NCBI RefSeq assembly: GCF_050587365.1
Contig: NZ_JBOBFV010000005.1
Location: 248,001-312,000, forward strand
Direction: 5' to 3'
From: Plantibacter auratus
GTDB taxonomy: Bacteria; Actinomycetota; Actinomycetes; Actinomycetales; Microbacteriaceae
Length of the DNA stretch: 64,000 bases
Shown: positions 1 to 8,177 of the stretch, piece after piece
Numbering within the stretch: position 1 is the first letter of the stretch
Layout: each line of letters starts with the position of its first letter
Program-made: the position numbers and the translations under genes
Notes under the pieces: model-generated
What the model was told of the DNA's origin: nothing
What the model saw: only the letters and a program-made list of their open reading frames with translations
The model's database searches: none

Positions 1-504
1 GTGCTTGTCGACGCGGAACTCGATCTTGCCGCCCTTGATGTCGGACACGGCCTTGGCCACGTCCGGCGTCACGGTGCCGGTCTTGGGGTTCGGCATGAGG
101 CCACGGGGACCGAGGACCTTACCGAGACGACCGACCTTGCCCATGAGCTCCGGGGTGGAGACCGCGGAGTCGAACGAGGTGTAGCCCTCGGCGACCTTCG
201 CGATGAGCTCGTCGCCGCCGACCTCGTCAGCACCGGCCGCGATCGCGGCCTCTGCTGCCGGGCCCGTCGCGAAGACGATGACGCGGGCGGTCTTGCCCGT
301 GCCGTGCGGGAGGATGACCGTGCCGCGGACCATCTGGTCCGCCTTGCGCGGGTCGACACCGAGCTTGAGGGCGACCTCGACGGTGCTGTTGAACTTGGCG
401 GAACCGGTCTCCTTGGCGAGGGCGACGGCCTCGTTCGGGGTGTAGAACTTGTCAGCCTCGATCTTCTCGGCTGCGGCCCGGTAGGCCTTCGACTTCTGTG
501 CCAT
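1..504 (-). CDS. rplA: 50S ribosomal protein L1 (3' end cut by window edge)
   Basis: Large-subunit protein of the L1 stalk, which helps release deacylated tRNA from the E site; in many bacteria it also represses its own operon. The N-terminal 168 residues are visible, beginning MAQKSKAYRAAAEKIEADKF and including the conserved stretch GKVLGPRGLMPNPKTGTVT. The start is the ATG at 504-502. The C-terminal part and stop lie beyond position 1. It is the last gene seen in the minus-strand block secE-nusG-rplK-rplA, 114 nt after rplK. Family assignment is certain; only completeness is limited by the window. Confidence 0.97.
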   Translation of the reverse strand, partial: MAQKSKAYRAAAEKIEADKFYTPNEAVALAKETGSAKFNSTVEVALKLGVDPRKADQMVRGTVILPHGTGKTARVIVFATGPAAEAAIAAGADEVGGDELIAKVAEGYTSFDSAVSTPELMGKVGRLGKVLGPRGLMPNPKTGTVTPDVAKAVSDIKGGKIEFRVDKH

Positions 505-618
505 GTGTGTTCTCCTATGAGAAATGTGGTCATCTGCGCCTGGCCGGCGCTGCCACGAGTGAAAAAGAAAGGTGCGAGGGTGTGGCCTGGAAGGCTCACC
601 CCGTGCGGGTCGGAAGGA

Positions 619-1050
619 CTAGCCCTCGACCGTGATGCCCATGGAGCGGGCGGTGCCGGCGATGATCTTCGCGGCTGCGTCGATGTCGTTCGAGTTCAGG
701 TCGGGAGCCTTCTGCTCGGCGATCTGACGGACCTGCTCCTTGGTGAGCTTCGCGACCTTGACGGTGTGCGGGGTACCGGAGCCCTTGGCGACGCCGGCGG
801 CCTTCTTGATGAGCTCCGCTGCGGGCGGGGTCTTCAGGATGAAGGTGAACGAACGGTCCTCGTAGACGGTGATCTCGACGGGGATGACGTTGCCGCGCTG
901 CGACTCGGTGGCCGCGTTGTACGCCTTGCAGAACTCCATGATGTTGACGCCGTGCTGACCAAGGGCGGGGCCGATGGGGGGAGCAGGGTTTGCGGCGCCG
1001 GCCTGGATCTGCAGCTTGATGAGACCCGTGACCTTCTTCTTCGGTGCCAT
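619..1050 (-). CDS. rplK: 50S ribosomal protein L11
   Basis: L11 sits at the GTPase-associated centre of the 50S subunit, binds 23S rRNA, and takes part in factor-dependent GTP hydrolysis and RelA-type sensing. The 143-residue product has the usual length. It opens [20 protein letters not shown] and carries the Pro-rich N-domain motif [20 protein letters not shown] and the C-terminal RNA-binding part ending [12 protein letters not shown]. An upstream GAAGAAGGAA serves as ribosome binding site. It lies between nusG and rplA in the standard order. Confidence 0.98.
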
Positions 1051-1143
1051 GTTTCTTCCTTCTTCTGGGGTTCGAACGCCATCGGATGATGTGCGCTCTC
1101 CCGCGCGCCCGTCGGGCGGCGGTGGACTGTGGAGCCGTGTGGC

Positions 1144-2112
1144 TTAGAGCTTGGTGACCTGGTCGAAGCTGAGCTCGACCGGCGTCTCGCGCTCGAAGAG
1201 GGAGACGAGCACCGTGAGCTTGCCGCTCTCGGGCTTGATCTCGCTGATGGAGCCGGGGAGGCCCGCGAACGAGCCCTCCTTGATCGTGATGGTCTCGCCG
1301 ATCTCGAAGTCGACCTCGGCGGGGATGACACGCTGCTGCGTGGCGCTGCCCTTGGTGCCGGAGCCCTTGACGGGCGCGGTCTCCTTGACCTCGACGAGCG
1401 ACTTCAACATGTTGAAGGACTCTTCGAAGCGGAGCGGCGTGGGGTTGTGCGCGTTGCCGACGAAGCCGGTGACGCCAGGCGTGTGGCGGACGACCGACCA
1501 GCTGTCCTCGTTGAGGTCCATGCGGACGAGCACGTAGCCGGGGATGCGGACGCGGGTGACCATCTTGCGCTGGCCGTTCTTGATCTCGACCACGTCTTCC
1601 ATGGGGACCTCGACCTGGTAGATGTAGTCCGCGACCTCGAGCGTCGACTTGCGCTGCTCGATGTTGGCCTTCACCTTGCGCTCGAAACCGGCGTAGGAGT
1701 GGATGACGTACCACTTGCCGGGCAGGAAGCGGAGTTCCTTGCGGAACGCGTCGTAAGGGTCTTCCTCGGACTCCTCGGCGGGCTCGGCGTCGGCGTCGGC
1801 GTCGGTGGGGTCTGCCTCTTCTTCGGCGATGGCCTCTGCTGCGGCTTCGACCTCGGCTGCCTCGTCGAGTTCGAGGGCGTCGTCGACGACGGCGTCGGCC
1901 TCGGGGTCGACGGCCTCGGCCATCGCGTCGAGCACGGCGTCGAGGTCGACCTCGGTGTCGCCGGTCTCCTCGACGTGGACGGCGTTGTGCTCAGCGGGGT
2001 CGACGGAGTGCTCGTCGGCCGAGAGCACGTTGCCCTCCTGGGCCTCGTCGTCCTCCGAGGACTGCTCGGCAGCGGTTGCCCAGTCGACGTCGTTCGAGTT
2101 TCGCTCAGACAC
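1144..2112 (-). CDS. nusG: Transcription termination/antitermination protein NusG with acidic N-terminal extension
   Basis: NusG binds RNA polymerase and modulates pausing, Rho termination and transcription-translation coupling. The GTG at 2112 (VSERNSNDVDW) is preferred because GGAAAT precedes it and the reading further upstream is not protein-like; this gives 322 residues. About 125 N-terminal residues are very acidic (Asp, Glu, Ala rich). The NGN domain follows from about residue 128 (LPGKWYVIHSYAGFERKVKA), then a KOW domain near the C-terminus (IGETITIKEGSFAGLPGSIS). Such acidic extensions occur in actinobacterial NusG, but this one is long. It lies 139 nt after secE. Confidence 0.95.
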   Translation of the reverse strand: MSERNSNDVDWATAAEQSSEDDEAQEGNVLSADEHSVDPAEHNAVHVEETGDTEVDLDAVLDAMAEAVDPEADAVVDDALELDEAAEVEAAAEAIAEEEADPTDADADAEPAEESEEDPYDAFRKELRFLPGKWYVIHSYAGFERKVKANIEQRKSTLEVADYIYQVEVPMEDVVEIKNGQRKMVTRVRIPGYVLVRMDLNEDSWSVVRHTPGVTGFVGNAHNPTPLRFEESFNMLKSLVEVKETAPVKGSGTKGSATQQRVIPAEVDFEIGETITIKEGSFAGLPGSISEIKPESGKLTVLVSLFERETPVELSFDQVTKL

Positions 2113-2251
2113 TGATTTCCATTCCGTTTCTGTTGTGCGGATCGTGGGTGATCCCCGACCGCGGCGCCAGATCCTGGCGCGTGACGACTGCGTCGCCGTC
2201 TGTGATTGTGGAACCCGGGTACCGGGCCGGAGCACCGGAACCTGAGCGGAA

Positions 2252-2524
2252 CTAGCTCGCGGTACCGAACACCAGCGTGACGACCCAGGCGAAGACGAAG
2301 TCGATGCCGTAGACGAGCGCCATCATGATGCAGACGAAGACGAGCACCACAGCCGTGTAGCTGAGGAGTTCCTTCCGCGTCGGCGTGACGACCTTCTTGA
2401 GTTCCGCGAAGACCTGCTTCAGGAACAGGACGATGCCCGAGAAGAAGCCGCGCCGTTCGGCACGGTCCGCCTTCGCCTTGACGACGACGTCCTCGCCGGG
2501 CGTGTCGGTACTCTTCGGGGCCAC
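2252..2524 (-). CDS. secE: Preprotein translocase subunit SecE
   Basis: SecE clamps SecY in the SecYEG protein-conducting channel of the cytoplasmic membrane. The 90-residue product has a charged cytosolic N-terminus, then the conserved amphipathic stretch FLKQVFAELKKVVTPTRKEL, then one transmembrane helix (YTAVVLVFVCIMMALVYGID). The short single-TM form is typical of Gram-positives. Start is GTG at 2524 with AAAGGTG upstream. It lies between tRNA-Trp and nusG, as in most actinobacteria. Confidence 0.96.
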   Translation of the reverse strand: MAPKSTDTPGEDVVVKAKADRAERRGFFSGIVLFLKQVFAELKKVVTPTRKELLSYTAVVLVFVCIMMALVYGIDFVFAWVVTLVFGTAS

Positions 2525-2565
2525 TCGTTACACCTTTCGTGTGCCGGTGCATACGCACCGACTCG

Positions 2566-2638
2566 CAGGGCGGACAGGACTTGAACCTGCAACCTGCGGT
2601 TTTGGAGACCGCTGCTCTACCAATTGAGCCACCGCCCT
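2566..2638 (-). tRNA. tRNA-Trp (CCA anticodon)
   Basis: A 73-nt cloverleaf is read on the minus strand, with acceptor stem AGGGCGG pairing with CCGCCCT and discriminator G. The anticodon loop is CTCCAAA, giving anticodon CCA. The 3' CCA end is not encoded. A tRNA-Trp directly upstream of secE is the normal actinobacterial arrangement. A -10-like TAGCTT lies upstream on the minus strand. Confidence 0.96.
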
Positions 2639-2811
2639 TCAGTGCTGACGCACCGGAGGGGTCGAAGCTACCCTGAGCTCCTGAGCGTTGCCTCACCGCA
2701 CGGGTGAAAACAGGCGCAGAAAATCATGGCAGATTTCAACTACCTCCATCCAGTGTACGGCACGGTCGCCCGGCTGTAAAACCGGCGTCGGCCTGCGCGC
2801 GGCCGCACGCC

Positions 2812-4167
2812 TCACGGGCGCCCGAGCGCTGCGTGCTCGGCAGCCTCCTCGGCCGACAGCACCCGCGAGTGGATCCCGACGCCGTCGAGATCCCCGGCGA
2901 ACCAAGCGGAGGAGGGCGCACCAGGCCAGGTGGACGCGATCGTGTCGTGGCCGATGCGCCAATAGCCACGGTAGCTCTGCAGCACCGTGTTCGAATTCGT
3001 TCCGACCAGGGCGCCGTCGAGGTAGAGGCGCATGCCGTCCGTGGTCGACATGGTCGCCATGACGTGGTGCCACCGTCCGTCCGTGACCGCGACCGGCGTC
3101 ACGATCGTCTGCGGCGAACCGCTCCACGTCCCGAAGACGAGGCGGCCGTCCCGGTCGATGTACAGGTGGCGGTCATGGGCGCTGGACGGGACGGTCTGCG
3201 CGTTCCCGAAGCCGATCAGCTTGCCCTGCGACTCCGTGGTCCGGAACCAGGTCTCCAGCGTGAAGGTGGTCTGCTGCGGAAGCTGCGGCATGGTGACCAC
3301 CTGACCGGCCTGGCCGTCGAGTCGGACGAACGGACTGTCGCCGCAGCTACCGCCGACGCGCTCCGCCGTGCCGCCCAGCTGTGCGATGCCACTGCCGGTT
3401 CCGCTGTTCACGACCTCGGCCCCGTCGGCCTCACTGAAGTCCAGTCGGAACTCGGGCGAGCCCACCGGCTGCCCGAGGCACGAGAAGGGCCCCGCGCCGA
3501 GTCGGTTGTCGGAAGCGCCGGCGAAGCTCTGCCAGTTCGCGCCAGCGGTCGGCAGCACCGACACGACGGCCAGGACCCCAGCCAGGGCGGCACCACCGAT
3601 CGGGGCGGCGCGACGCACCCGACCGATCGGCGCGGTGGCTTCGCGGTCCTCGACGAGGTACCGCCGCGTGGCCACGATCGCCCCGAGGATCGCCGCCGCG
3701 AACGCCGCGGAGAGTGCCAGGGGACCCCAGGCACCCTCGTTCGCCCAGACGACGGGGAGACCGATGTACGGGACTCGGAGGACGCCGACGCCACGAACGG
3801 CGTCGTCCTGGACGAGCTGTCGATCCGGTTGCCGGTTCGCGTCACCCTTCAGGCGGAGTCCCTCCGCCTCCCGCTCGACGACGCGGTGCAGGAGCAGCGC
3901 GTCGTCCTCGCCCGGTCCGTCGACGAGGACCACCTGTCCTGCCGCGGCGTCGGAGCCGTCGATCGGCATCGAGACGACGACGTCGCCGGTCATGATGCGC
4001 GGCTCCATGGAACCTGACGCCACGGTGGTCGGAACCCACCCGACGAGCTTCGGCACAGCGGCCCACGCCAGGAGGCACAGCGCGAGCAACGCGAGGACGC
4101 GCGCACCGAGGGCGACGACCACGATGCCGGACGACACGATGCGCCGGCGGGCGGATGACGGTTTCAT
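2812..4167 (-). CDS. SipW-type signal peptidase I fused to a LamG domain
   Basis: A 451-residue membrane protein. After a first transmembrane helix (about 13-37) comes an S26B-type signal peptidase domain with SGSMEP (Ser53), LLLHRVV (His94) and KGDAN (Asp109), matching the Ser/His/Asp set of the SipW/ER class rather than the Ser/Lys dyad of LepB. A second helix spans about 147-168 and a third about 188-207. The third is followed by ANWQSFAGASDNRLGAG, which resembles SipW-dependent signal sequences. Residues 230-451 form a concanavalin A-like LamG domain (FTLETWFRTTE, DGRWHHVMATM, LYLDGALVGT). The ATG at 4167 has GGGAG upstream. It follows the TasA-like gene by 81 nt, probably in one operon. 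Role inferred: processing the neighbouring substrate and perhaps releasing its own LamG part. Confidence 0.88.
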   Translation of the reverse strand: MKPSSARRRIVSSGIVVVALGARVLALLALCLLAWAAVPKLVGWVPTTVASGSMEPRIMTGDVVVSMPIDGSDAAAGQVVLVDGPGEDDALLLHRVVEREAEGLRLKGDANRQPDRQLVQDDAVRGVGVLRVPYIGLPVVWANEGAWGPLALSAAFAAAILGAIVATRRYLVEDREATAPIGRVRRAAPIGGAALAGVLAVVSVLPTAGANWQSFAGASDNRLGAGPFSCLGQPVGSPEFRLDFSEADGAEVVNSGTGSGIAQLGGTAERVGGSCGDSPFVRLDGQAGQVVTMPQLPQQTTFTLETWFRTTESQGKLIGFGNAQTVPSSAHDRHLYIDRDGRLVFGTWSGSPQTIVTPVAVTDGRWHHVMATMSTTDGMRLYLDGALVGTNSNTVLQSYRGYWRIGHDTIASTWPGAPSSAWFAGDLDGVGIHSRVLSAEEAAEHAALGRP

Positions 4168-4248
4168 GAGAGCTCCCGGAGGGACGAGGTGGACGGGGAC
4201 AGGCGGGCCGCGGTGCTCCCGTCAGCGGGACGAGAGCACCGGGATCGC

Positions 4249-4848
4249 CTAGGAGGTGCGACCCTCCCAGACGAGGTCGACCGCCGCCGTGCCGCCCTGG
4301 ACGGTGTTCGGCGCATCCGGGGACAGCGTGTACGTGACCTTGAAGACGCGCTCCTCGCCGCCGCCGACGGAGGCCCACGAGCCGAGTCCGGACGCGTGGT
4401 CGACCGCAGTGTTCGCGAGGCCGACGAGGGTGCCGCTGTAGACGGACGCGCCCGTGGTCGCGGGGACGAAGTCCTCGCAGGACCCGTAGCCGCCGCCGGC
4501 GCCCTGGACGATGTCGAGCTGCAGGTGCTGGTCGAGGTCCTGCGTCTGCGCCGCGTTGTCCGCATAGAGACGGATGTCGGACGACAGCGAACCGTCCGAG
4601 GTGACGGCGATACAGTTCACGCCGGTCGAGCCGGGCTGCAGGTCGTCCGCGGCGAACATGGCGGCGCCGGAGTCGTCATCGCTCAGCGCGATCGCTCCGG
4701 CGCTCCAGGCGTTGCCGGCGTTGTCGGTCGACGAGGTGAAGGCGGCGTAGGAGGCGGTCGAGACGATGACGCCGCTCGCCACGACGGCGACGGGCAGCGC
4801 GGCCCAGCGGACGAGGCGGCGGGATCGAGGGGACAGTGCGGTGGTCAT
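4249..4848 (-). CDS. SipW-dependent (TasA/camelysin-like) secreted protein
   Basis: Predicted secreted protein of 199 residues starting at ATG 4848, which has GGAG 8 nt upstream. The N-terminus is Arg-rich (SPRSRRLVRWAALPVAVVAS), followed by a hydrophobic helix and the hallmark SipW-type region ASYAAFTSSTDNAGNAWSAG, then the acidic ALSDDDSGAAMF segment typical of TasA/CalY-like proteins. The mature part has a Cys pair (residues near NCIAV and YGSCED) and an immunoglobulin-like beta pattern. TasA relatives form extracellular fibres or surface layers in Bacillus; whether this one polymerises is unknown. The cognate signal peptidase is encoded directly downstream. Confidence 0.85.
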   Translation of the reverse strand: MTTALSPRSRRLVRWAALPVAVVASGVIVSTASYAAFTSSTDNAGNAWSAGAIALSDDDSGAAMFAADDLQPGSTGVNCIAVTSDGSLSSDIRLYADNAAQTQDLDQHLQLDIVQGAGGGYGSCEDFVPATTGASVYSGTLVGLANTAVDHASGLGSWASVGGGEERVFKVTYTLSPDAPNTVQGGTAAVDLVWEGRTS

Positions 4849-4879
4849 GGTGATTCTCCAGGGTCGGGGCCGAAATCGG

Positions 4880-4930
4880 CACGTGTTGTACAACTAATAT
4901 TCCATATGTTGCTCTGAAATACAACATGTG
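4880..4930. promoter_or_regulatory. AT-rich divergent intergenic region with nested inverted repeats
   Basis: Between the TasA-like gene and the DUF805 gene, CACGTGTTGTA (4880-4890) and TACAACATGTG (4920-4930) form an 11-bp inverted repeat with one mismatch. Inside, GTTGTACAAC (4885-4894) is a perfect 10-bp palindrome. The base composition is far lower in GC than the surroundings. It looks like an operator/promoter for one or both divergent genes; the regulator is not evident. Confidence 0.5.
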
Positions 4931-4987
4931 CTGGCGATGTCGGTAGGGTGGACGCACGAATGCACGACGACTCGACCCAGGGGACCG

Positions 4988-5548
4988 ATGAGCAGCGCAG
5001 ACGAACACGCAGTGACCGCGAACGCGGCGGAGGCGGACCGCAAGGACGATCGCCGGATCCCGGCCCGGTTCGCGGATGACAGCCCGCTCCCGGGCGCCGG
5101 CCCGATCCAGGCGTTCCTCCGCTTCTGGAAGCGGTATCCGATCTTCACCGGGCGGGCCAGCCGGAGCGAGTTCTGGTGGTGGGTGGTCGTCCACGCCGTC
5201 ATCGTCACCGCGCTCCTGGTGATCGGACGTGGTGTCGACGTCGCGACCGGGGTGACGGCCGGTTTCTGGGAGGGTCAGGTCACCGAAGGACCCGCCTGGG
5301 GCGTCCAGAGCATCCTGTCCGGGATCTGGGGCCTCGCGACGATCATCCCGGGGCTGTCGCTGAACGCCCGTCGCATGCATGACACGGACCACAGCGGCTG
5401 GTGGCAGCTCATCAACCTGGTCCCGATCTTCGGCTGGTTCTTCTTCATCTGGCTCGCGGCGCAGCCGAGCGACCGCGGCGGTGCCCGCTACGACACGGGG
5501 CCGCACCGCGAGGGCGCCCAGATCAAGCCTGGCGACGCTCCGCAGTGA
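4988..5548 (+). CDS. DUF805 family membrane protein
   Basis: A 186-residue inner-membrane protein of unknown function. After a roughly 40-residue polar N-terminus comes the DUF805 signature: FWKRYPIFTGRASRSEFWWW, hydrophobic helices, and NARRMHDTDHSGWWQLINLV followed by IFGWFFFIWLA. The ATG at 4988 is chosen for the preceding AGGGGA; a longer frame from 4928 adds sequence unlike the family. A -10-like TAGGGT lies at 4944-4949. The 3' end overlaps the convergent LtrA-like gene by 26 nt. Confidence 0.85.
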   Translation: MSSADEHAVTANAAEADRKDDRRIPARFADDSPLPGAGPIQAFLRFWKRYPIFTGRASRSEFWWWVVVHAVIVTALLVIGRGVDVATGVTAGFWEGQVTEGPAWGVQSILSGIWGLATIIPGLSLNARRMHDTDHSGWWQLINLVPIFGWFFFIWLAAQPSDRGGARYDTGPHREGAQIKPGDAPQ

Positions 5549-6791
5549 CCCGCCGGTCCGGGAGGACCGTGTCGGCGATCGCGGCGAGGACGAGCACCAG
5601 CGTGCAGAGACACCCGAGGACGAGTTCCCCGAGCTGCGGCACGAGGAACGCGGCGACCGCGCAGCCAGCGAGCATCGCGAGGCCGATGACCGGTGCGAGT
5701 GGAACGGCGCGGTCGACGACGAACCGGAACAGCGACAGCCCGAGCAGGTAGAGGGCCGGTCCGCCGAGGATCACGACGCCCCCGGCGAGTTCCACGGCGT
5801 CGGCCGGTCGGTCGAGGATCTCCTTGTCCCCCACCGAGACGAGCACGATCCCGGCGACGATCACGACGTGGGCGTAGCTGTATCCGTCGCGCGCGATGCG
5901 TCCGAGACGTCCCGACCCCCGTCGACCGGGACGACCCTCGTCACCGTCGGCGCGGTCGGCCTCCTCCTCGGCGGCCTCGACCGCTCGGCGTCCCGCCGTC
6001 TCCGTGCGGTGGAAGTACAACCACCACAGCGCGACCGCGGAGACGAAGGCGCTCAGCATCCCGACGACGGCGGCGACCGACGTCTCAAGCTCGACGAACG
6101 CGAACCCGGTGACGAGCAGTGACTCGCCGATCGCGATGATGATGAAGAGCGACGCCCGCTCCGAGAGGTGCGCACCGGAGAGCTCCCAGCTCTCGACCTC
6201 CGAGGTCCGCACACCCGGCAGCCGGAATCCGAGGGCCCCGCCGCCGTACTCGATGGCGACGGCGCAGATCCAGAACGCCAGTTGCCAGTCGGCCGGCAAC
6301 AGCGCTCCGGCGATCCAGAAGACCGCGGCGAACGCGGTCCAGACGAGGACGCGTGCGAAGCTCAGGGCCACGTCGCGGTCGTGCCGCCAGGTCGCCACGA
6401 CCATGAACAGCGTCCGGATGAGCTGGAGCACGACGTAGGCGACGGCGAACGCCAGCGCGCGGTCGGTGAACGACGCCGACACCGACACCGCCGCGACGAA
6501 CGCCAACAGGCCGAAGCCGATGAGCGCGAGTCGCACCGCGAGCCGTTCCGGGTCGAGCCAGTTCGTCACCCAGCTCGTGGACACCCAGGACCACCAGAGC
6601 GCCAGGATGAGGACGATCGACTCGAGGGCGGCGGTGATGCTCTGGTCGTCGGCGATGAGCTTGCTCAGCTGGGTGAGCGCGAAGACGAAGACGAGGTCGA
6701 AGAACAACTCGACGAAGGTGACGCGCTCGGCGCGTTCACCGGACTCCGGACGGCGGAGGTCGGAGACGAGGCCGAATCTGGGGGCGGGCAT
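5523..6791 (-). CDS. Low temperature requirement protein A (LtrA) family membrane protein
   Basis: A 422-residue polytopic membrane protein with the LtrA-family opening motif VTFVELFFDLVFVFALTQLS near residue 25 and about ten or more predicted helices. A charged cytoplasmic loop (EEEADRADGDEGRPGRRG) splits the helices after about residue 275. LtrA was named from cold-sensitive Listeria mutants; its biochemical function is unknown. The ATG at 6791 has AGGA upstream, and the motif near the N-terminus supports this start over the longer frame to 6896. Confidence 0.85.
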   Translation of the reverse strand: MPAPRFGLVSDLRRPESGERAERVTFVELFFDLVFVFALTQLSKLIADDQSITAALESIVLILALWWSWVSTSWVTNWLDPERLAVRLALIGFGLLAFVAAVSVSASFTDRALAFAVAYVVLQLIRTLFMVVATWRHDRDVALSFARVLVWTAFAAVFWIAGALLPADWQLAFWICAVAIEYGGGALGFRLPGVRTSEVESWELSGAHLSERASLFIIIAIGESLLVTGFAFVELETSVAAVVGMLSAFVSAVALWWLYFHRTETAGRRAVEAAEEEADRADGDEGRPGRRGSGRLGRIARDGYSYAHVVIVAGIVLVSVGDKEILDRPADAVELAGGVVILGGPALYLLGLSLFRFVVDRAVPLAPVIGLAMLAGCAVAAFLVPQLGELVLGCLCTLVLVLAAIADTVLPDRRVTAERRQA

Positions 6792-7005
6792 CTTCGTATC
6801 CTGGCAGGGTTCCCGGTGCCGACGCCTCCCCCTCGGATTCGTCGACACCGGGTCGTGCTCGTCGCGAGCTGCGGGGACAGAGCCCGACGACCACACCGTG
6901 AGCCTAGCAAGAAGTATTCCAGATGCACAAGGTCCAGAAGCATCACCGGAATATCGACGGCCGCAGCCGGGTTGCGTCCGGAGGCCGCGTCCTCCGCGTG
7001 CCGCA

Positions 7006-7021
7006 CCCCCCCCCCCCCCCC
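7006..7021 (+). repeat. Homopolymeric C16 tract in the 5' leader of the OYE gene
   Basis: Sixteen consecutive C residues end 2 nt before the GAAAGG ribosome binding site (7024-7029) and 18 nt before the ATG of the downstream oxidoreductase. Long mononucleotide tracts can change length by slipped-strand mispairing, so this may vary expression, or its length may be uncertain in the assembly. Confidence 0.85.
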
Positions 7022-7039
7022 ACGAAAGGCATCACCCGT

Positions 7040-8113
7040 ATGGATCTCTTCGCGCCCGTTCGACTCGGCGACCTCGAACTCGCCAACCGCGTCGTCATGG
7101 CCCCGCTCACCCGCATGCGGTCAGGAGCCGACGGCGTCCCCGGCGACCTCGTCGCCGAGCACTACAGCCAGCGCGCAGGACTCGGGCTCATCATCACGGA
7201 GGGCACCTACCCGAGCGCCGAGTCGCGCTCCTACCCGGGCCAGCCCGGCATCGTCACCCCCGAGCAGGTCGAGGGTTGGCGTCGCGTCGCGAAGGCCGTG
7301 CACGGAGCGGGCGGGCTCATCGTCATGCAGCTCATGAACGGCGGCCGCGTCTCGCACACCGACATCACGGGCACCGACCGCATCGTCGCGCCGAGCGCGA
7401 TCGCCATCGCCGGCGAGGTCCGGACGCCGGCGGGCGCCCAGCCGTACCCCGTCCCGCACGCGCTGAGCACCGAGGAGCTCGACACGGTCCGCGAGGAGTT
7501 CGTCCAGGCGGCTCGCAACGCGATCGAGGCAGGGCTCGACGGCGTCGAGCTCCACGCCGCGAACGGCTACCTGCTGCACCAGTTCCTCTCCCCCGTCTCC
7601 AACGTGCGCGACGACCGCGCCGGAGGCAGCCCGGAGGCCCGCGCGTCGTACGTCGCCGAGGTCGTCAGCGCCGTCGCCGAGGCGGTCGGTGCAGCGCGCG
7701 TCGGCATCCGCATCTCCCCGATGAACGGCGCCGGTGACACGGCGGAGACCGACGAGGCCGACGTCCGCGCGACCTACGAGGCACTGCTCGACGCCCTGGC
7801 ACCGCTCGGCCTCGCCTACGTCAGCATCCTCCACGAGGACCCGGCCGGCGCGCTCGTCCAGGACCTGCGCGGTCACTTCGGCGGCAAGCTCATCGTCAAC
7901 AGCGGCTTCGGCACCGTCACGACGCGCGACGAGGCGATCGCCCTCGTCGAGCACGCGCATGCCGACGCCGTCGCCGTCGGGCGTCTCGCCATCGCGAACC
8001 CCGACCTCGTCGAGCGTTGGGCGGGCGAGCACGAGGAGAACACCCCGAACCCGGCCACCTTCTACGGCCCGGGCGCCGAGGGCTACACGGACTACCCGCG
8101 CCTCGCGAGCTGA
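7040..8113 (+). CDS. Old Yellow Enzyme family NADH:flavin oxidoreductase (alkene reductase)
   Basis: A 357-residue FMN-dependent (beta/alpha)8 barrel of the NemA/XenB type, which uses NAD(P)H to reduce activated C=C bonds, nitrate esters or N-ethylmaleimide; the natural substrate is unknown. Visible family motifs: PVRLGDLELANRVVMAPLTR at the N-terminus, GLIITEGTYPS, LMNGGRVSH, ELHAANGYLLHQFLSP (substrate/FMN site), and C-terminal NSGFGT and AVGRLAIANPDL (phosphate site). The start at 7040 is set by the MDLFAPVRL opening and the GAAAGG site. It is divergent from the LtrA-like gene, with the C16 tract in its leader. Confidence 0.92.
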   Translation: MDLFAPVRLGDLELANRVVMAPLTRMRSGADGVPGDLVAEHYSQRAGLGLIITEGTYPSAESRSYPGQPGIVTPEQVEGWRRVAKAVHGAGGLIVMQLMNGGRVSHTDITGTDRIVAPSAIAIAGEVRTPAGAQPYPVPHALSTEELDTVREEFVQAARNAIEAGLDGVELHAANGYLLHQFLSPVSNVRDDRAGGSPEARASYVAEVVSAVAEAVGAARVGIRISPMNGAGDTAETDEADVRATYEALLDALAPLGLAYVSILHEDPAGALVQDLRGHFGGKLIVNSGFGTVTTRDEAIALVEHAHADAVAVGRLAIANPDLVERWAGEHEENTPNPATFYGPGAEGYTDYPRLAS

Positions 8114-8118
8114 TCACG

Positions 8119-8177
8119 CTGAGGTGAGGCACCTCGTCGCTCGACACCACGTCGGGCGACGAGGTGCCTCACCTCAG
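8119..8177. terminator. Bidirectional hairpin terminator, palindrome copy 1
   Basis: Two perfect 22-nt arms (8119-8140 and 8156-8177) enclose a 15-nt loop between the convergent OYE and ramB genes; the ramB stop codon is inside the right arm. There is no T tract. The core GAGGTGAGGCACCTCGTCG recurs with one compensated base pair at 12921-12975. Confidence 0.8.

Noticed and set aside
1..1089. 362-codon plus-strand frame at the window start
   Set aside because: Antisense shadow of rplA and rplK, which are unmistakable on the minus strand.
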